NCBI GenBank assembly: GCA_949126835.1
Contig: OX421500.1
Span: forward strand, 19,195,167-19,259,166
DNA from: Anisus vortex
Taxonomy: Eukaryota; Mollusca; Gastropoda; Planorbidae
Reading direction: 5' to 3'
Length of the DNA: 64,000 bases
The position numbers and the translations under genes were made by a program. Below, in pieces: positions 10,401-20,540 of the stretch (position 1 is its first letter; every line of letters starts with the position of its first letter). The notes below the pieces were generated by a model. That model saw only the letters and a list, made by a program, of their open reading frames with translations, was not told the DNA's origin and searched no databases.

Positions 10401-12258
10401 AACGGACAGTGAACCGATTGGACTTTTGTCATATGTAGATAAATTTAAAAATAGGCTTTATCATGCTTTTAACCATGTGGAGATTCATTTTCCACAGATG
10501 CAGGAGCGTATGAGACAGAACTATGACCGTAAAGCTACAGCTAGAACTTTTGCACCAGGTGACAAAGTTCTTGTGTTTCTACCTTTGCAAAATCAGCCTT
10601 TAAGTGCAAAGTTTAGTGGACCCTATGAGATAGAGTCAAAGCTTGGCGAGGTCAATTATTTGATAAAGACTCCTGACCGGAGACAAAAACAGAGGGTATG
10701 CCATATTAATTTACTTAAGCCCTATGTTTCCAGGGAAAAGAGTAAACCACGGGAGGTCCCCATGATTTCGTTAGCTAGAGTCCCGACGGATTTATCTAGG
10801 ATAGAATATAAGTTTGCAGAAAGTAAACTTAATAATACAGATGCCCTTAAGAGTTTAGATACAAGGCTAGAACATCTTCCGGTAGAAGATAAGGAGAAGA
10901 TTATTGAGCTGGTACATGAATATAAGTCACTGTTTACAGATGTTCCCAGGAGGACACATCTAATAGAACACGATGTAGTATTAACTGAGGGTGCCAGGCC
11001 AATTAAACAGCATCCATATAGAGTTAACCCCATCAGACTTGAACATATTAGAGCAGAGGTGAAGTATATGTTAGAAAATGACATAGTGGAAGAATGTGAT
11101 AGCGAATGGTCTTCACCCTGTGTGTTGGTACCAAAAGCCGACAACACATTGCGGTTTTGTACAGACTTTAGGAAATTAAATAATTTGACAAAGACTGACT
11201 CGTATCCCATTCCTCGTATTGATGACCTCATTGATAAGATAGGTGATGCGACGTATGTGACAAAAATTGATCTTCTCTCCGCGTACTTTCAGATTCCTTT
11301 GACGCCACGGGCACAGGAAGTATCCGCCTTTGTGACACCTGACGGACTTTACAGGTATAAGGTCATGCCATTCGGACTCCGTAATGCCCCTGCGACGTTT
11401 CAAAGGCTTATAAACACCCTCACTCGCGGTATCTTCCAGTGTAATGCCTACCTCGACGACATAGTGGTGTATAGTACAGATTTCAAGACACATGTCAGTC
11501 AACTACGACACTTGTTTGAACGACTGAATAACGCCAATTTGACAATAAACCTGGCTAAGAGTCAGTTTGGACATGCCACTATCGAGTATCTTGGACATGT
11601 AGTGGGTGGTGGAAAGGTTAAACCAGTAAATGCTAAAATAGAAGCTATTCAGAATGTCCCAGTGCCACAGACAAGGAAACAACTCCGTAGTTACCTTGGA
11701 ATGGCCGGGTATTATCGTAAGTTTTGCCAGGACTTTTCTACGGTAGCTTGCCCCTTAACTGACCTACTAAAGAAGAACAATCGCTTTGTTTGGTCTGACA
11801 AGTGCCAAAAGGCGTTTGATGAGTTGAAGTTAAGATTATCCAGGGCACCTATTTTGGTGACCCCGCGTTTTGATAGACCCTTTAAAATTGCAGTAGACGC
11901 GTGCGATACTGGGATGGGAGCGGTGCTGACTCAGCAGGATGACCACGGAGAGGAGCACCCGGTGTGCTACCACTCACAGAAATTCAATATCCATGAACGT
12001 AATTATAATACAAGTGAGAAGGAACTTTTAGGGTTGATCCTAGCGTTAAAACAGTTTGATTTCTATGTAAACAGCTCTGGGTGCCCGATAGAAATACTGA
12101 CCGACCACAACCCTCTGACTTTTCTCTCCAGGGTCAAGCAAAACCAGAGGCTTGTTAGATGGAGCTTATTCCTCCAAGCCTATGACTTAAACATAAAACA
12201 CCTGAGGGGTAGGGACAACGTCACAGCTGATACTCTATCTCGGGTGCTACATGATTGA
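7426..12258 (+). CDS. Gag-Pol polyprotein, Gmr1-like order (gag-PR-IN-RT-RH)
   Basis: A 1610-residue fused polyprotein. Gag occupies roughly residues 1-400: a charged coiled-coil-like stretch near 90-140 and a CCHC zinc knuckle (C381, C384, H389, C394). The protease has the DTG triad at 509-511. Integrase follows, with zinc ligands H761, H768, C798 and C801 and a DDE core D832, D891, E927 (35-residue D-E spacing). Reverse transcriptase comes next, with D1282 and YLDD at 1342-1345. RNase H has D1491, E1533 and D1560. Integrase before RT is the reverse of normal gypsy elements and is the mark of the Gmr1 group. No stop or frameshift separates gag from pol, so a single translation product cut by the protease is expected. 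The first ATG lies about 270 bases after the LTR. There is no env-like frame. Confidence 0.96.
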   Translation: MASNISSEELNAMSFAELKELAESFGIEAGQARPNRNRLTKEIMTCLNGQNAMNTGSVVEVGQNDINEGYVAPSGGEVIAHGDEVRNMSSRSSNNDEDEGLSENLKFQLAMKRMELESMERRELERIRIEIESRERIEMARMNRPDHRRDSNGMDISAMKQHLPIFREEDVQDFFLLFERIAVDYQFPDDKMALLLRSTLNKGKALDVVLSLTPEEINDYEVIKDRVLKSYSLTPEKYRKLFRDRKKAYDQTHVDFLRQKEKMLEQWLRSQNVSEFDKLKNLILFEEFNDCIRVDIKTHISDRGVEDVHEAARLADNYAIIHASIKPYYADKPKVHKPESKEASKPKETSENNNKNSGVNNNSNLVHFRKQTDVNKAKVVCFNCKKEGHMKKDCWILTKKQGAILHCARVQKDSKQTEEVCNTGSRNSKEMRPASPIVVESMVFENSLSKVKENSCTQSIMLSEGREEQMVPEVSEEDDLSDFLPFVYEGTVSTEVDVLSKKKIQILRDTGSAVSVILEGSVPLTDATSTGESVVLRGASMEAVEAPLHRIKLESDIFTGNIVVGVWRALPVKGVSMILGNDIMGGRVTVEPMVKVLETKMAEDKNLRPANERPTCALTRAMQKKKSVKTPATPCSATKDVFVCSEDTHANETVITETPDIDLSATFFAELTTGDATENDNILSPKQKLVKEQLNDEVIMQLRMKAVDEKTADAMAECFYMKDEVLMRKSKPLNSGTNEWDSIHQIVIPKCYRQDILRMAHDLPFAGHMGVRKTNHRILPYFYWPGLRRDVEQYCKTCHVCQMVGRPNQRIPVAPLQPIPAFDEPFSHILIDCVGPLPKTKAGFQYLLTVMCSSTRFPEAIPLRNITTVKVVDALTNFFTRYGLPKTVQSDQGTNFTSNIFKQVMEQLGISHRLSSAYHPESQGALERFHQTLKSMLKKYCYENEKDWDKGVPYVLFAAREATQESLGFSPFELVYGHSVRGPLKLLHETWLTDSEPIGLLSYVDKFKNRLYHAFNHVEIHFPQMQERMRQNYDRKATARTFAPGDKVLVFLPLQNQPLSAKFSGPYEIESKLGEVNYLIKTPDRRQKQRVCHINLLKPYVSREKSKPREVPMISLARVPTDLSRIEYKFAESKLNNTDALKSLDTRLEHLPVEDKEKIIELVHEYKSLFTDVPRRTHLIEHDVVLTEGARPIKQHPYRVNPIRLEHIRAEVKYMLENDIVEECDSEWSSPCVLVPKADNTLRFCTDFRKLNNLTKTDSYPIPRIDDLIDKIGDATYVTKIDLLSAYFQIPLTPRAQEVSAFVTPDGLYRYKVMPFGLRNAPATFQRLINTLTRGIFQCNAYLDDIVVYSTDFKTHVSQLRHLFERLNNANLTINLAKSQFGHATIEYLGHVVGGGKVKPVNAKIEAIQNVPVPQTRKQLRSYLGMAGYYRKFCQDFSTVACPLTDLLKKNNRFVWSDKCQKAFDELKLRLSRAPILVTPRFDRPFKIAVDACDTGMGAVLTQQDDHGEEHPVCYHSQKFNIHERNYNTSEKELLGLILALKQFDFYVNSSGCPIEILTDHNPLTFLSRVKQNQRLVRWSLFLQAYDLNIKHLRGRDNVTADTLSRVLHD

Positions 12259-13499
12259 CTGAATAACCCATACTTCTTTTTCAGATCATCTCACTTATTC
12301 ATTAAGAATGTGTCATGATAACCTATCATTCGTTTGAATTTTGATTATGGAATACCTATAGAATACTTGTATCATACAGAAGTCAAGTCTTTTGAAAGTA
12401 TTAATAATTCTTATAATCATGTATAATATTGATGTTCTGATATATTTTAAATTCATTTGATTATGGAAAAGAAATTCCATTTAAATGTTGATGCATGATG
12501 CAATAAATATATAATATGCACGTATTTACTTGATATGGATGGATAAAAGTAATTGTCATCACATGCAATTAAGTGGGAAAACTTTGAGCTAGTTGATTTA
12601 TTATCTTGTTTTATTTTAGTTAATGAATGGAACTAAATAATAATATGTACAATTTTTATCTTAGAAAGAGATGTAATCTTAATTGGTATAAATTAATAGA
12701 TAATATTGGAAATCTATTGCTAAATTGTTATATCATGGTAATAGAATGGGAAAAACTAGTGGATATTCACTATGTTGTATATAGGTTGTTATATATTCCA
12801 TATATCCGGGAATGGAGGGAAACAAAGGTACCTAAAGGTGTGCACTCATTCAACCCTGAACAATCTTTTATATTAAACTTTTAAATTTGCCAAAAACGCA
12901 TAATAGTGGATTACATTTTAATATTTAGATTACTGTAGTAATCGTAACTAGAGTGTATTTTCTCCTCGTATTTGAGAAAAGGGGAAGTATCATCATCTTA
13001 GGTATGAACCCTGTTAATGTCAAGTTGACACTGTAATTTAAAGGGGAAGTAACCTATAGTTTGATTCGAGTTATGTATTACTTATCTTTTGGTTTGTATA
13101 TTAGAAGTAAACTGTTGAAAATTGACAGAGTTTGAGCAATGTTATATTTGTTTAATAGATTAAAACTTTTTGCAAATTTTGGTGGAAATCCACACAACTG
13201 TACATAGTTAAAATAAGAATGACTAGAATATTTTTGAATTATTTGTACTTGTTGAGACATTAGTTAATATTAATACTAACGGGGAAATATTTGTCCATCA
13301 CGTTATAATCACAATTACCATTGGGTAGTGACACTTTTTATAATTTAGTTGTGCCAGTGAGCCATGTTTGCTTAAATTGTCTAATAATCTTCCATTGATT
13401 GTTGGTTATTAAAACGATAGTGTTAAGTACGAAAAATGTACCATGTTGAGTATTACTTGGGTAATTATGGTACATTATTTCTTTCATTGGGTGGGGGCG
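12259..13499 (+). other. 3' untranslated region of the inner retrotransposon
   Basis: About 1.2 kb of AT-rich DNA between the pol stop and the 3' LTR. An 85-codon frame (12627-12884) is present but has no signal peptide, membrane segment or known motif, so I treat it as chance. The stretch ends in the purine-rich tract next to the LTR. Confidence 0.8.
13486..13499 (+). promoter_or_regulatory. Candidate polypurine tract
   Basis: GGGTGGGGGCG lies directly before the 3' LTR start (13500). This is where plus-strand DNA priming would occur in an LTR element. The run is short and contains a T and a C, so the exact primer is uncertain. Confidence 0.5.
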
Positions 13500-14175
13500 T
13501 GTCATGTATATTGTTTTTCCAAGAATTGGAACACGCAATGTTTATTCTCCTCTCTCTCTCTTTTCTTACTACACGCGATATTAGGACGTTTAGTGGGAAA
13601 ACGAAAGGTTCTAGGTAATGCTGGGATTCTGTGTTGATCTCAAATTCTCAGAGTCTGGGAACGACTCATTATTTAATAGGGGAAGTTCATATCGTTTTGT
13701 TATGAGTTTTGTAATGTTACCATGATTTTCACCCCTACTGGTAGTGGGTCTGTCCCTTGCACCACTCGGATAGTATTTAATGATTTGTTTTGTCTGAAAG
13801 ACAGAGAGTTTCAAAATATTGTTCTTTTGAGAACGTTTGTGTTTGCACTATTTTATTCTAACTGTACATAATAGATATATTGTATATATTGAACATACCA
13901 CCTGAAATAAACTATCAACAACAGTTACACTGAGGCTTCTTTGTCAAGTTACTATCCTATTGTGTTGTATACATTACTATAAGATTTATCTACTACCATA
14001 ATTTACAAGAAAGGAAATGTGGGAATACAAATACTGAATTTGTGCCCAGGACTATAAGAAGAGTTCGTGTAATACTGAAACATAAATACTAATAATTAAA
14101 GTCTCCCCTAGGACTAACGAGAATTATCAGCAAGATCTACACAGCTCTGGCCACAAGGGGATTGTGGACGTAACA
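13500..14175 (+). repeat. 3' LTR of the inner element
   Basis: Same sequence as 6479-7154, starting TGTCATG and ending GTAACA. It is followed immediately by GTAG, the second copy of the target duplication, and then by the resumed pol gene of the outer element. Confidence 0.95.
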
Positions 14176-17100
14176 GTAGAAACACAAGAACTTTGTCACC
14201 TGGTGCAAAAGTTCTAGCTGTAGCTTTACGGTCATAGTTCTGTCTCATACGCTCCTGCATCTGTGGAAAATGAATCTTCACATGGTTAAAAGCATGATAA
14301 AGCCTATTTTTAAATTTATCTACATATGACAAAAGTCCAATCGGTTCACTGTCCGTTAGCCAAGTTTCATGTAGAAGTTTCAACGGACCTCTGACTGAGT
14401 GTCCATACACAAGTTCGAATGGGCTAAACCCCAGGGATTCCTGAGTGGCCTCCCTTGCAGCGAACAGTACATAAGGCACACCCTTATCCCAGTCTTTCTC
14501 GTTTTCATAACAGTACTTTTTAAGCATCGATTTTAATGTCTGATGAAACCTTTCCAGAGCTCCCTGGCTCTCAGGATGATAGGCACTTGATAGCCTATGG
14601 CTTATCCCTAATTGTTCCATGACTTGTTTGAAAATGTTCGAAGTAAAGTTAGTCCCCTGGTCGGACTGTACTGTCTTCGAAAGGCCATAACGTGTGAAGA
14701 AATTTGTCAGGGCGTCTACCACCTTCACTGTTGTTATGTTCCGCAACGGAATGGCTTCCGGGAAGCGAGTGGATGAACACATGACTGTGAGCAGGTATTG
14801 AAAACCGGCTTTTGTTTTCGGCAACGGGCCCACGCAATCAATGAGTATATGACTGAATGGTTCGTCGAACGCTGGTATCGGCTGGAGTGGAGCGACAGGA
14901 ATTCGTTGGTTAGGACGTCCTACCATTTGGCATACGTGGCAAGTCTTGCAGTATTGTTCGACATCTCTTCTCAGTCCTGGCCAGTAGAAGTAAGGGAGGA
15001 TACGGTGGTGCGTTTTCCGGACTCCCATGTGACCAGCGAAAGGAAGATCATGCGCCATACGCAGTATATCTTGACGATAGCACTTAGGTATTACAATCTG
15101 GTGAATACTGTCCCACTCGTTTGTACCTGAGTTGAGCGGTTTCGACTTTCTCATCAATACTTCATCTTTCATGTAGAAACATTCCGCCATTGCATCTGCA
15201 GTCTTTTCGTCAACAGCTTTCATTCTGAGTTGCATTATTACTTCGTCATTCAATTGTTCTTTCACCAATTTCTGCTTTGGTGACAAAATGTTATCGTTCT
15301 CTGTTGCATCACCAGTTGTTAGTTCAGCAAAGAACGTAGCACTTAAATCGATGTCAGGTGTTTCTGTTATCACTGTTTCATTCGCATGTGTGTCTTCAGA
15401 ACAGACAAACACATCTTTCGTTGCACTACACGGCGTAGCAGGAGTCTTTACCGACTTCTTTTTCTGCATTGCTCTTGTCAGTGCACATGTTGGGCGTTCA
15501 TTGGCAGGACGTAGGTTTTTGTCCTCCGCCATCTTTGTCTCCAACACTTTAACCATGGGCTCGACAGTGACTCTGCCGCCCATAATGTCATTTCCTAATA
15601 TCATGGAAACGCCTTTGACGGGTAGTGCGCGCCACACTCCCACTACGATGTTACCTGTAAAAATATCCGACTCGAGTTTTATTCTGTGCAGTGGAGCTTC
15701 CACAGCCTCCATACTAGCACCTCTCAGCACAACAGACTCACCGGTACTGGTGGCATCTGTTAACGGCACACTGCCCTCCAGGATCACGCTGACAGCAGAA
15801 CCCGTGTCACGTAATATCTGTATTTTCTTCTTGCTGAGTACATCGACTTCTGTCGACACTGTCCCCTCGTAGACAAAGGGTCGAAAATCGGATAGGTCGT
15901 CCTCTTCCGGGACTTCAGGAACCATCTGTTCCTCACGGCCTTCCGAAAGCATAATAGATTGAGTACAGCTATTCTCTTTTACCTTAGATAGACTGTTCTC
16001 AAAAACCATCGACTCCACAACTATGGGCGATGCCGGCCGCATTTCTTTTGAGTTTCTTGACCCTGTGTTGCACACTTCTTCTGTCTGCTTGCTATCTTTC
16101 TGCACTCTGGCACAGTGTAGAATAGCACCTTGCTTCTTGGTAAGGATCCAACAATCTTTCTTCATGTGGCCCTCTTTCTTGCAATTGAAACATACCACCT
16201 TTGCTTTATTTACATCTGTCTGCTTCCTGAAATGAACTAAGTTACTATTATTATTTACACCACTGTTCTTATTATTGTTTTCACTTGTCTCTTTTGGTTT
16301 ACTAGCCTCCTTGGACTCTGGTTTGTGCACTTTGGGTTTGTCAGCATAATATGGCTTTATGCTGGCGTGAATTATGGCATAGTTATCTGCCAATCTAGCA
16401 GCTTCATGCACATCTTCAACCCCTCGGTCTGAGATGTGAGTTTTAATATCCACTCGAATACAATCATTGAATTCCTCAAACAATATTAGGTTCTTGAGTT
16501 TATCAAACTCACTTACATTCTGTGACCTTAGCCACTGTTCTAACATTTTCTCCTTTTGTCTCAAAAAGTCTACATGAGTTTGATCATATGCCTTCTTTCT
16601 GTCTCTAAATAGCTTTCTATATTTTTCTGGTGTCAGGGAATAACTTTTCAGCACCCTATCTTTGATTACTTCATAGTCATTTATTTCCTCGGGTGTTAAA
16701 CTCAACACTACGTCCAATGCTTTTCCTTTGTTGAGAGTTGACCTTAACAATAAAGCCATCTTATCATCAGGGAACTGATAATCTACAGCTATCCTCTCAA
16801 AAAGCAAAAAGAAATCTTGAACATCTTCTTCTCTGAATATAGGCAAGTGTTGCTTCATTGCGCTAATATCCATACCGTTGCTGTCCCTACGATGGTCAGG
16901 TCTGTTCATGCGTGCCATCTCTATCCTTTCTCTGCTTTCAATTTCTATCCTAATTCTTTCCAATTCTCTCCTTTCCATACTTTCTAATTCCATTCTCTTC
17001 ATAGCTAATTGGAATTTTAGGTTTTCACTCAACCCTTCATCTTCATCATTGTTTGATGATCTAGATGACATATTTCTTACCTCGTCTCCGTGGGCAATTA

Positions 17101-17332
17101 CCTCGCCCCCACTGGGAGCTACATAACCTTCATTGATATCGTTCTGTCCCACTTCAACTACACTACCAGTGTTCATGGCATTCTGCCCGTTCAAACATGT
17201 CATAATTTCTTTGGTCAAACGATTACGATTAGGTCTTGCCTGTCCTGCCTCAATCCCAAAGGACTCAGCTAATTCTTTTAGTTCAGCAAATGACATGGCA
17301 TTAAGTTCCTCACTTGATATATTCGAAGCCAT
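14176..17332 (-). pseudogene. Gag-PR-integrase half of the outer element
   Basis: This is the 5' part of the outer gag-pol gene, starting at the ATG whose last base is 17332. It encodes gag with the CCHC knuckle, the DTG protease, the zinc-binding integrase N terminus and the complete DDE core. It breaks off in the integrase C-terminal region at the GTAG target duplication; reading then runs about 20 codons into the inner LTR. Comparison with the inner copy shows a handful of substitutions: Ser to Pro and Leu to Arg near residues 470-480, Asn to His after the first integrase histidines, Pro to Ser before the second catalytic Asp, and Glu to Lys late in integrase. No frameshift or internal stop is seen before the insertion point. 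The remainder is 4799-6478. Confidence 0.94.
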
Positions 17333-17603
17333 AGTATAGCGTTCGAAATATTTGTTATAGTAGAGTAGTATATATAGTTTAATAAAATATAAAGTTCCAA
17401 CTTACGATTTGTCCAGAAATTTGCACAATATAATATTAAACACTTCGTGGAATCTTCACACTTCCCAAGGAATAAAAACGCAAACCAGTTCTCTCCTCTT
17501 TTTAAAAAAAATAGTTTCACAGTCCGAACGAGACTACCAAATCTTGTCAATCCTAGGTCAGGAAAAGTAGAACTCAAATATACCGGGCGAGACCACCAAA
17601 TTT
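17333..17603 (-). other. 5' leader and primer-binding site of the outer element
   Basis: This stretch, read on the minus strand, carries the primer-binding-site-like sequence (inverse at 17583-17598) and the related downstream copy seen in the inner element, then runs to the gag ATG. It differs from the inner leader by a few bases, for example one more A in an A-run and a short change in the TATA-like stretch. Confidence 0.75.
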
Positions 17604-18278
17604 TGTTACGTCCACAATCCCCTTGTGGCCAGAGCTGTGTAGATCTTGCTGATAATTCTCGTTAGTCCTAGGGGAGACTTTAATTATTAGTATTTATGTT
17701 TCAGTATTACACGAACTCTTCTTATAGTCCTGGGCACAAATTCAGTATTTGTATTCCAACATTTCCTCTCTTGTAAATTATGGTAGTAGATACATCTTAT
17801 AGTAATGTATACAACACAATAGGATAGTAACTTGACAAAGAAGCCTCAGTGTAACTGTTGTTGATAGTTTATTTCAGGTGGTATGTTCAATATATACAAT
17901 ATATCTATTATGTACAGTTAGAATAAAATAGTGCAAACACAAACGTTCTCAAAAGAACATATTTTGAAACTCTCTGTCTTTCAGACAAAACAAATCATTA
18001 AATACTATCCGAGTGGTGCAAGGGACAGACCCACTACCAGTAGGGGTGAAAATCATGGTAACATTACAAAACTCATAACAAAACGATATGAACTTCCCCT
18101 ATTAAATAATGAGTCGTTCCCAGACTCTGAGAATTTGAGATCAACACAGAATCCCAGCATTACCTAGAACCTTTCGTTTTCCTACTAAACGTCCTAATAT
18201 CGCGTGTAGTAAGAAAAGAGAGAGAGAGGAGAATAAACATTGCGTGTTCCAATTCTTGGAAAAACAATATACATGACA
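17604..18278 (-). repeat. 5' LTR of the outer element
   Basis: Intact LTR of 675 bp, inverse orientation, running TGTTACG to CATGACA in plus-strand terms. It carries the same private bases as the interrupted left LTR. GCAG follows immediately and matches the bases before position 576. Confidence 0.94.
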
Positions 18279-18282
18279 GCAG

Positions 18283-18540
18283 CTAAAAAAAATGTTAGTA
18301 CAAAAAAAAAGAACAGAAAAAAAATATTTAAAAAAGTGGTTAGGGTTTGGGGTGAAAATGAATTAATTAGCACGGAATGCATCGCCTACAATAAAAGTCC
18401 AAATTATTGGCCTTTTCTGCGGATATCTGTGAGCATCATAGACAGCACCAATCATCGCAGAGGTCACACATGACACTAAGGTCACTTACTTTAGGGTCGT
18501 CGACATTGACCCCACACATAATCATAATGCACGGAATTGG
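18283..18540. other. Unassigned flank
   Basis: A-rich sequence resuming after the outer retrotransposon. I see no gene and no repeat I can name. Confidence 0.5.
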
Positions 18541-18798
18541 TTAGACAGGTCCATCTGCTGCATCATCAACCTGTGCATTTTTCTTGCCTTTTCCCTTTCC
18601 TTTGCTAGAAGTAGTAGAAGTTGCAACTGTTTTGGGCTTTGTTTTAGCCTCATACTCTTCTGTGAGCCTGTCAATGCACTCGTCAGAAGTAAGGCTTTCG
18701 CCATATTGCCTTCTTATTAATCTTATAGCCTTTCCTCTCACCTCCTCGCTTTGCTGGCTTTTCTAGAAGCTGTGTTACTTTCTTTAAAAAAATGTCCT
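18541..18798 (-). pseudogene. pogo-like transposase, C-terminal fragment
   Basis: A minus-strand frame ends at 18541 and reads, with a frameshift near 18760, a charged C-terminal tail containing LTSDECIDRL and a Lys-rich KGKGKGKK run, followed by an acidic end. Pogo/Tigger-like transposases end in this way. It sits on the far side of a piggyBac-type insertion from the catalytic fragment at 20919-21535 and is on the same strand, so I read the two as one broken gene. Alternative: an unrelated charged frame. Confidence 0.5.
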
Positions 18799-20123
18799 TT
18801 AACCCTATCCCTACTAGGTGGGTCAATTTGACCCGTCCATGGTATATTTTTGATAATTACTCGAAAACCACTTATCCGAATACTTTAAGCTTTCAGATAT
18901 GTTATCTACAATTGGTTTGCTTTATTTTGGTGTAAAAATTTTTTTTTTACGTTTAATGCACGTGAAATGGTGAGCACTTTTATTTTTACTATCCCTCTCC
19001 CTACTAGGTGGGTCATTTTGACCCATATACATTTATATAGAAAAAAACAAGATTAGAACTGTGAAATAAATTATTTGTATGCTTGAAAAGCTAGAATTAA
19101 TATCAGTGAACATTTAAGTTTAAGATATATATCTCATGGGCTTCAATTTATCAGTTACCCAGCGAGAACTTTACGTTGTATTTACGGGGGAAAACACGTG
19201 AAAACCACGAAAACACGTGAAAACCACAAAAACACTTGGAAACCACGCTTTTTCCCTATCGATACGCCGTGGTGTGCCCGCTGGGTAGCCCTTTGAAATG
19301 TATGTCCCTTAGATTAGACTAAATGTAAATGTAACCAAGGATGGAATAAACTCGTATCAGGTCCCATTTGAAAATCAGAAGATGCCAAGCTATAACATAT
19401 TTAGGTCTCCAAGACAAGAATTCCTTGGTGCACAAATGCCATTGTCAGACTATCAGATTTCAAACTAGTTACAACTCCAACTAAACATTGATAAACATTG
19501 CCATATTCAAACAATAATGAGGGAAAAGGATTGATATTGACAAGTAAATACCAACTGATGTTATTGAAATCCAATAGCTCTCATTGTTTGCATTATCAAT
19601 TTTTGAGCCCATTTAGGATGCCAGATGTGAACATCTGTTAGAAACAACAAAGAAAATAGGTCTAAAAAAAGAAGCTGCATTGCATTTATAACGAGAGTTA
19701 TAAGAGAAGTTTCTAAAAGAACTAAACAAGCATTATGATCCTTTCACTATCATTGATGAGCTGTAGCAATACATTTCATCAAAGCCAAAGAAATTGGCTT
19801 ATAGACTAAAATATTTTCCACTTGTATCAAAGACTTATCTTAGCAAAGTCGGACTCTGTCCTCATCAAAGTTGGGCAGTGTCCTCATCACAATCTTGGAC
19901 CAGCACATATTCTTCATATAGAACTAAGTATAAACAACTTTGAGTAAGTCACTAAGAATGTGAACAGCAGAAGAGCAGATGTTTGCTTGCTCATGCTCTG
20001 GAAATCTGGCTGATACCCTGGGAAGTTAGACAAGAAAGCATTGACCACTTGTGTAAAGTGCTCAACATCTATTTGCTTTGCATGGTTTCCAAGAATAAAC
20101 CATAGTTCAAAGTGCACTATGGG

Positions 20124-20304
20124 CAGGGGCGAAGCCAGACATTTTTTCCAGGGGGGGGGGGCTAAACTTTCGCGTGACAAACATTTATCAAATTTTTAGC
20201 GAATTTAGTACATATTTTTAAAAAATCCTTTGAAACCGATTTTTTTTAATTCCGGGGGGGGGGGGGGGGCGGCTGATCCCCCCCCCTCTCAGCCCCCGCC
20301 CCTG
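20124..20304. mobile_element. hAT-like MITE with G-rich ends
   Basis: It begins CAGGGGCGAAGCC and ends GCCCCCGCCCCTG. The 8 bases outside agree at seven of eight positions (ACTATGGG and ACTATGGT), as expected of a hAT target duplication. It is related to the copy at 27633-27850. Long G and C runs lie inside both ends. Confidence 0.8.
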
Positions 20305-20540
20305 ACTATGGTAGTGAAGGTCCTGTGTTCAAATCCTGGTGAAGGCTAGGATTCTTTCCCAGGACTAGAGGGTGTCCCTGAGTCTACCCAGCTCTTATGG
20401 GTACCTGACCTTAGTTGGGGGTAAAGTAAACTAAAGGCAGCTGTGCATTGTGCTGGCCACACATTTGCCTAGTATGCCGTGGCCGCAGAAACTGGTGAAC
20501 GCTGCTCCACCGGCCCTATAACCAATTTGTTCCGAAGGGT
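20305..20540 (+). mobile_element. tRNA-derived SINE, family B
   Basis: It has a B box (GTTCAAATCC), then a body with CTGAGTCTACCCAGCTCT and GTGCTGGCCACAC segments, and ends in CCGAAGGGTACTTTAC. A second copy lies inverted at 32585-32812 and a fragment at 30515-30600. The hAT-like MITE abuts or interrupts its tRNA-like head, since the shared ACTATGG lies on both sides of the MITE. Confidence 0.72.

Larger units (their letters stand above)
6479..14175 (+). mobile_element. Inner, structurally intact Gmr1-like LTR retrotransposon
   Basis: A complete element of about 7.7 kb: 5' LTR 6479-7154, candidate primer-binding site at 7160, leader, single gag-pol frame 7426-12258, 3' UTR, purine-rich tract and 3' LTR 13500-14175. 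It is flanked by the 4-bp duplication GTAG (6475-6478, 14176-14179) inside the pol gene of a near-identical copy lying in the opposite orientation. The two LTRs look identical by eye, and the coding frame is unbroken, so the insertion is young and the element may be competent. Confidence 0.95.
576..18278 (-). mobile_element. Outer Gmr1-like LTR retrotransposon, split by a nested copy
   Basis: The termini are TGTTACG... at 576 and ...CATGACA at 18278, and the 4-bp direct repeat GCAG (572-575, 18279-18282) flanks them, so the whole block entered as one element on the minus strand. Its parts, read 5' to 3' on the minus strand, are the 5' LTR (18278-17604), leader, gag-PR-IN (17332-14176), RT-RNase H (6478-4799), 3' UTR and 3' LTR (3557-576). 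A second copy (6479-14175) interrupts pol with a GTAG duplication, and a hAT-like element interrupts the 3' LTR. Its two LTRs share variants absent from the inner pair, which supports this assembly. Domain order is the Copia-like order known in Gmr1 elements. Confidence 0.93.

Noticed and set aside
10722..11502. Antisense frames of 169 and 108 codons opposite pol
   Set aside because: They mirror the pol codons on the other strand and recur in inverse at 5555-6335. No independent coding signal.
12627..12884. 85-codon frame after pol as a possible env or accessory gene
   Set aside because: No signal peptide, membrane helix or motif; its outer-element counterpart is equally featureless. Treated as 3' UTR.
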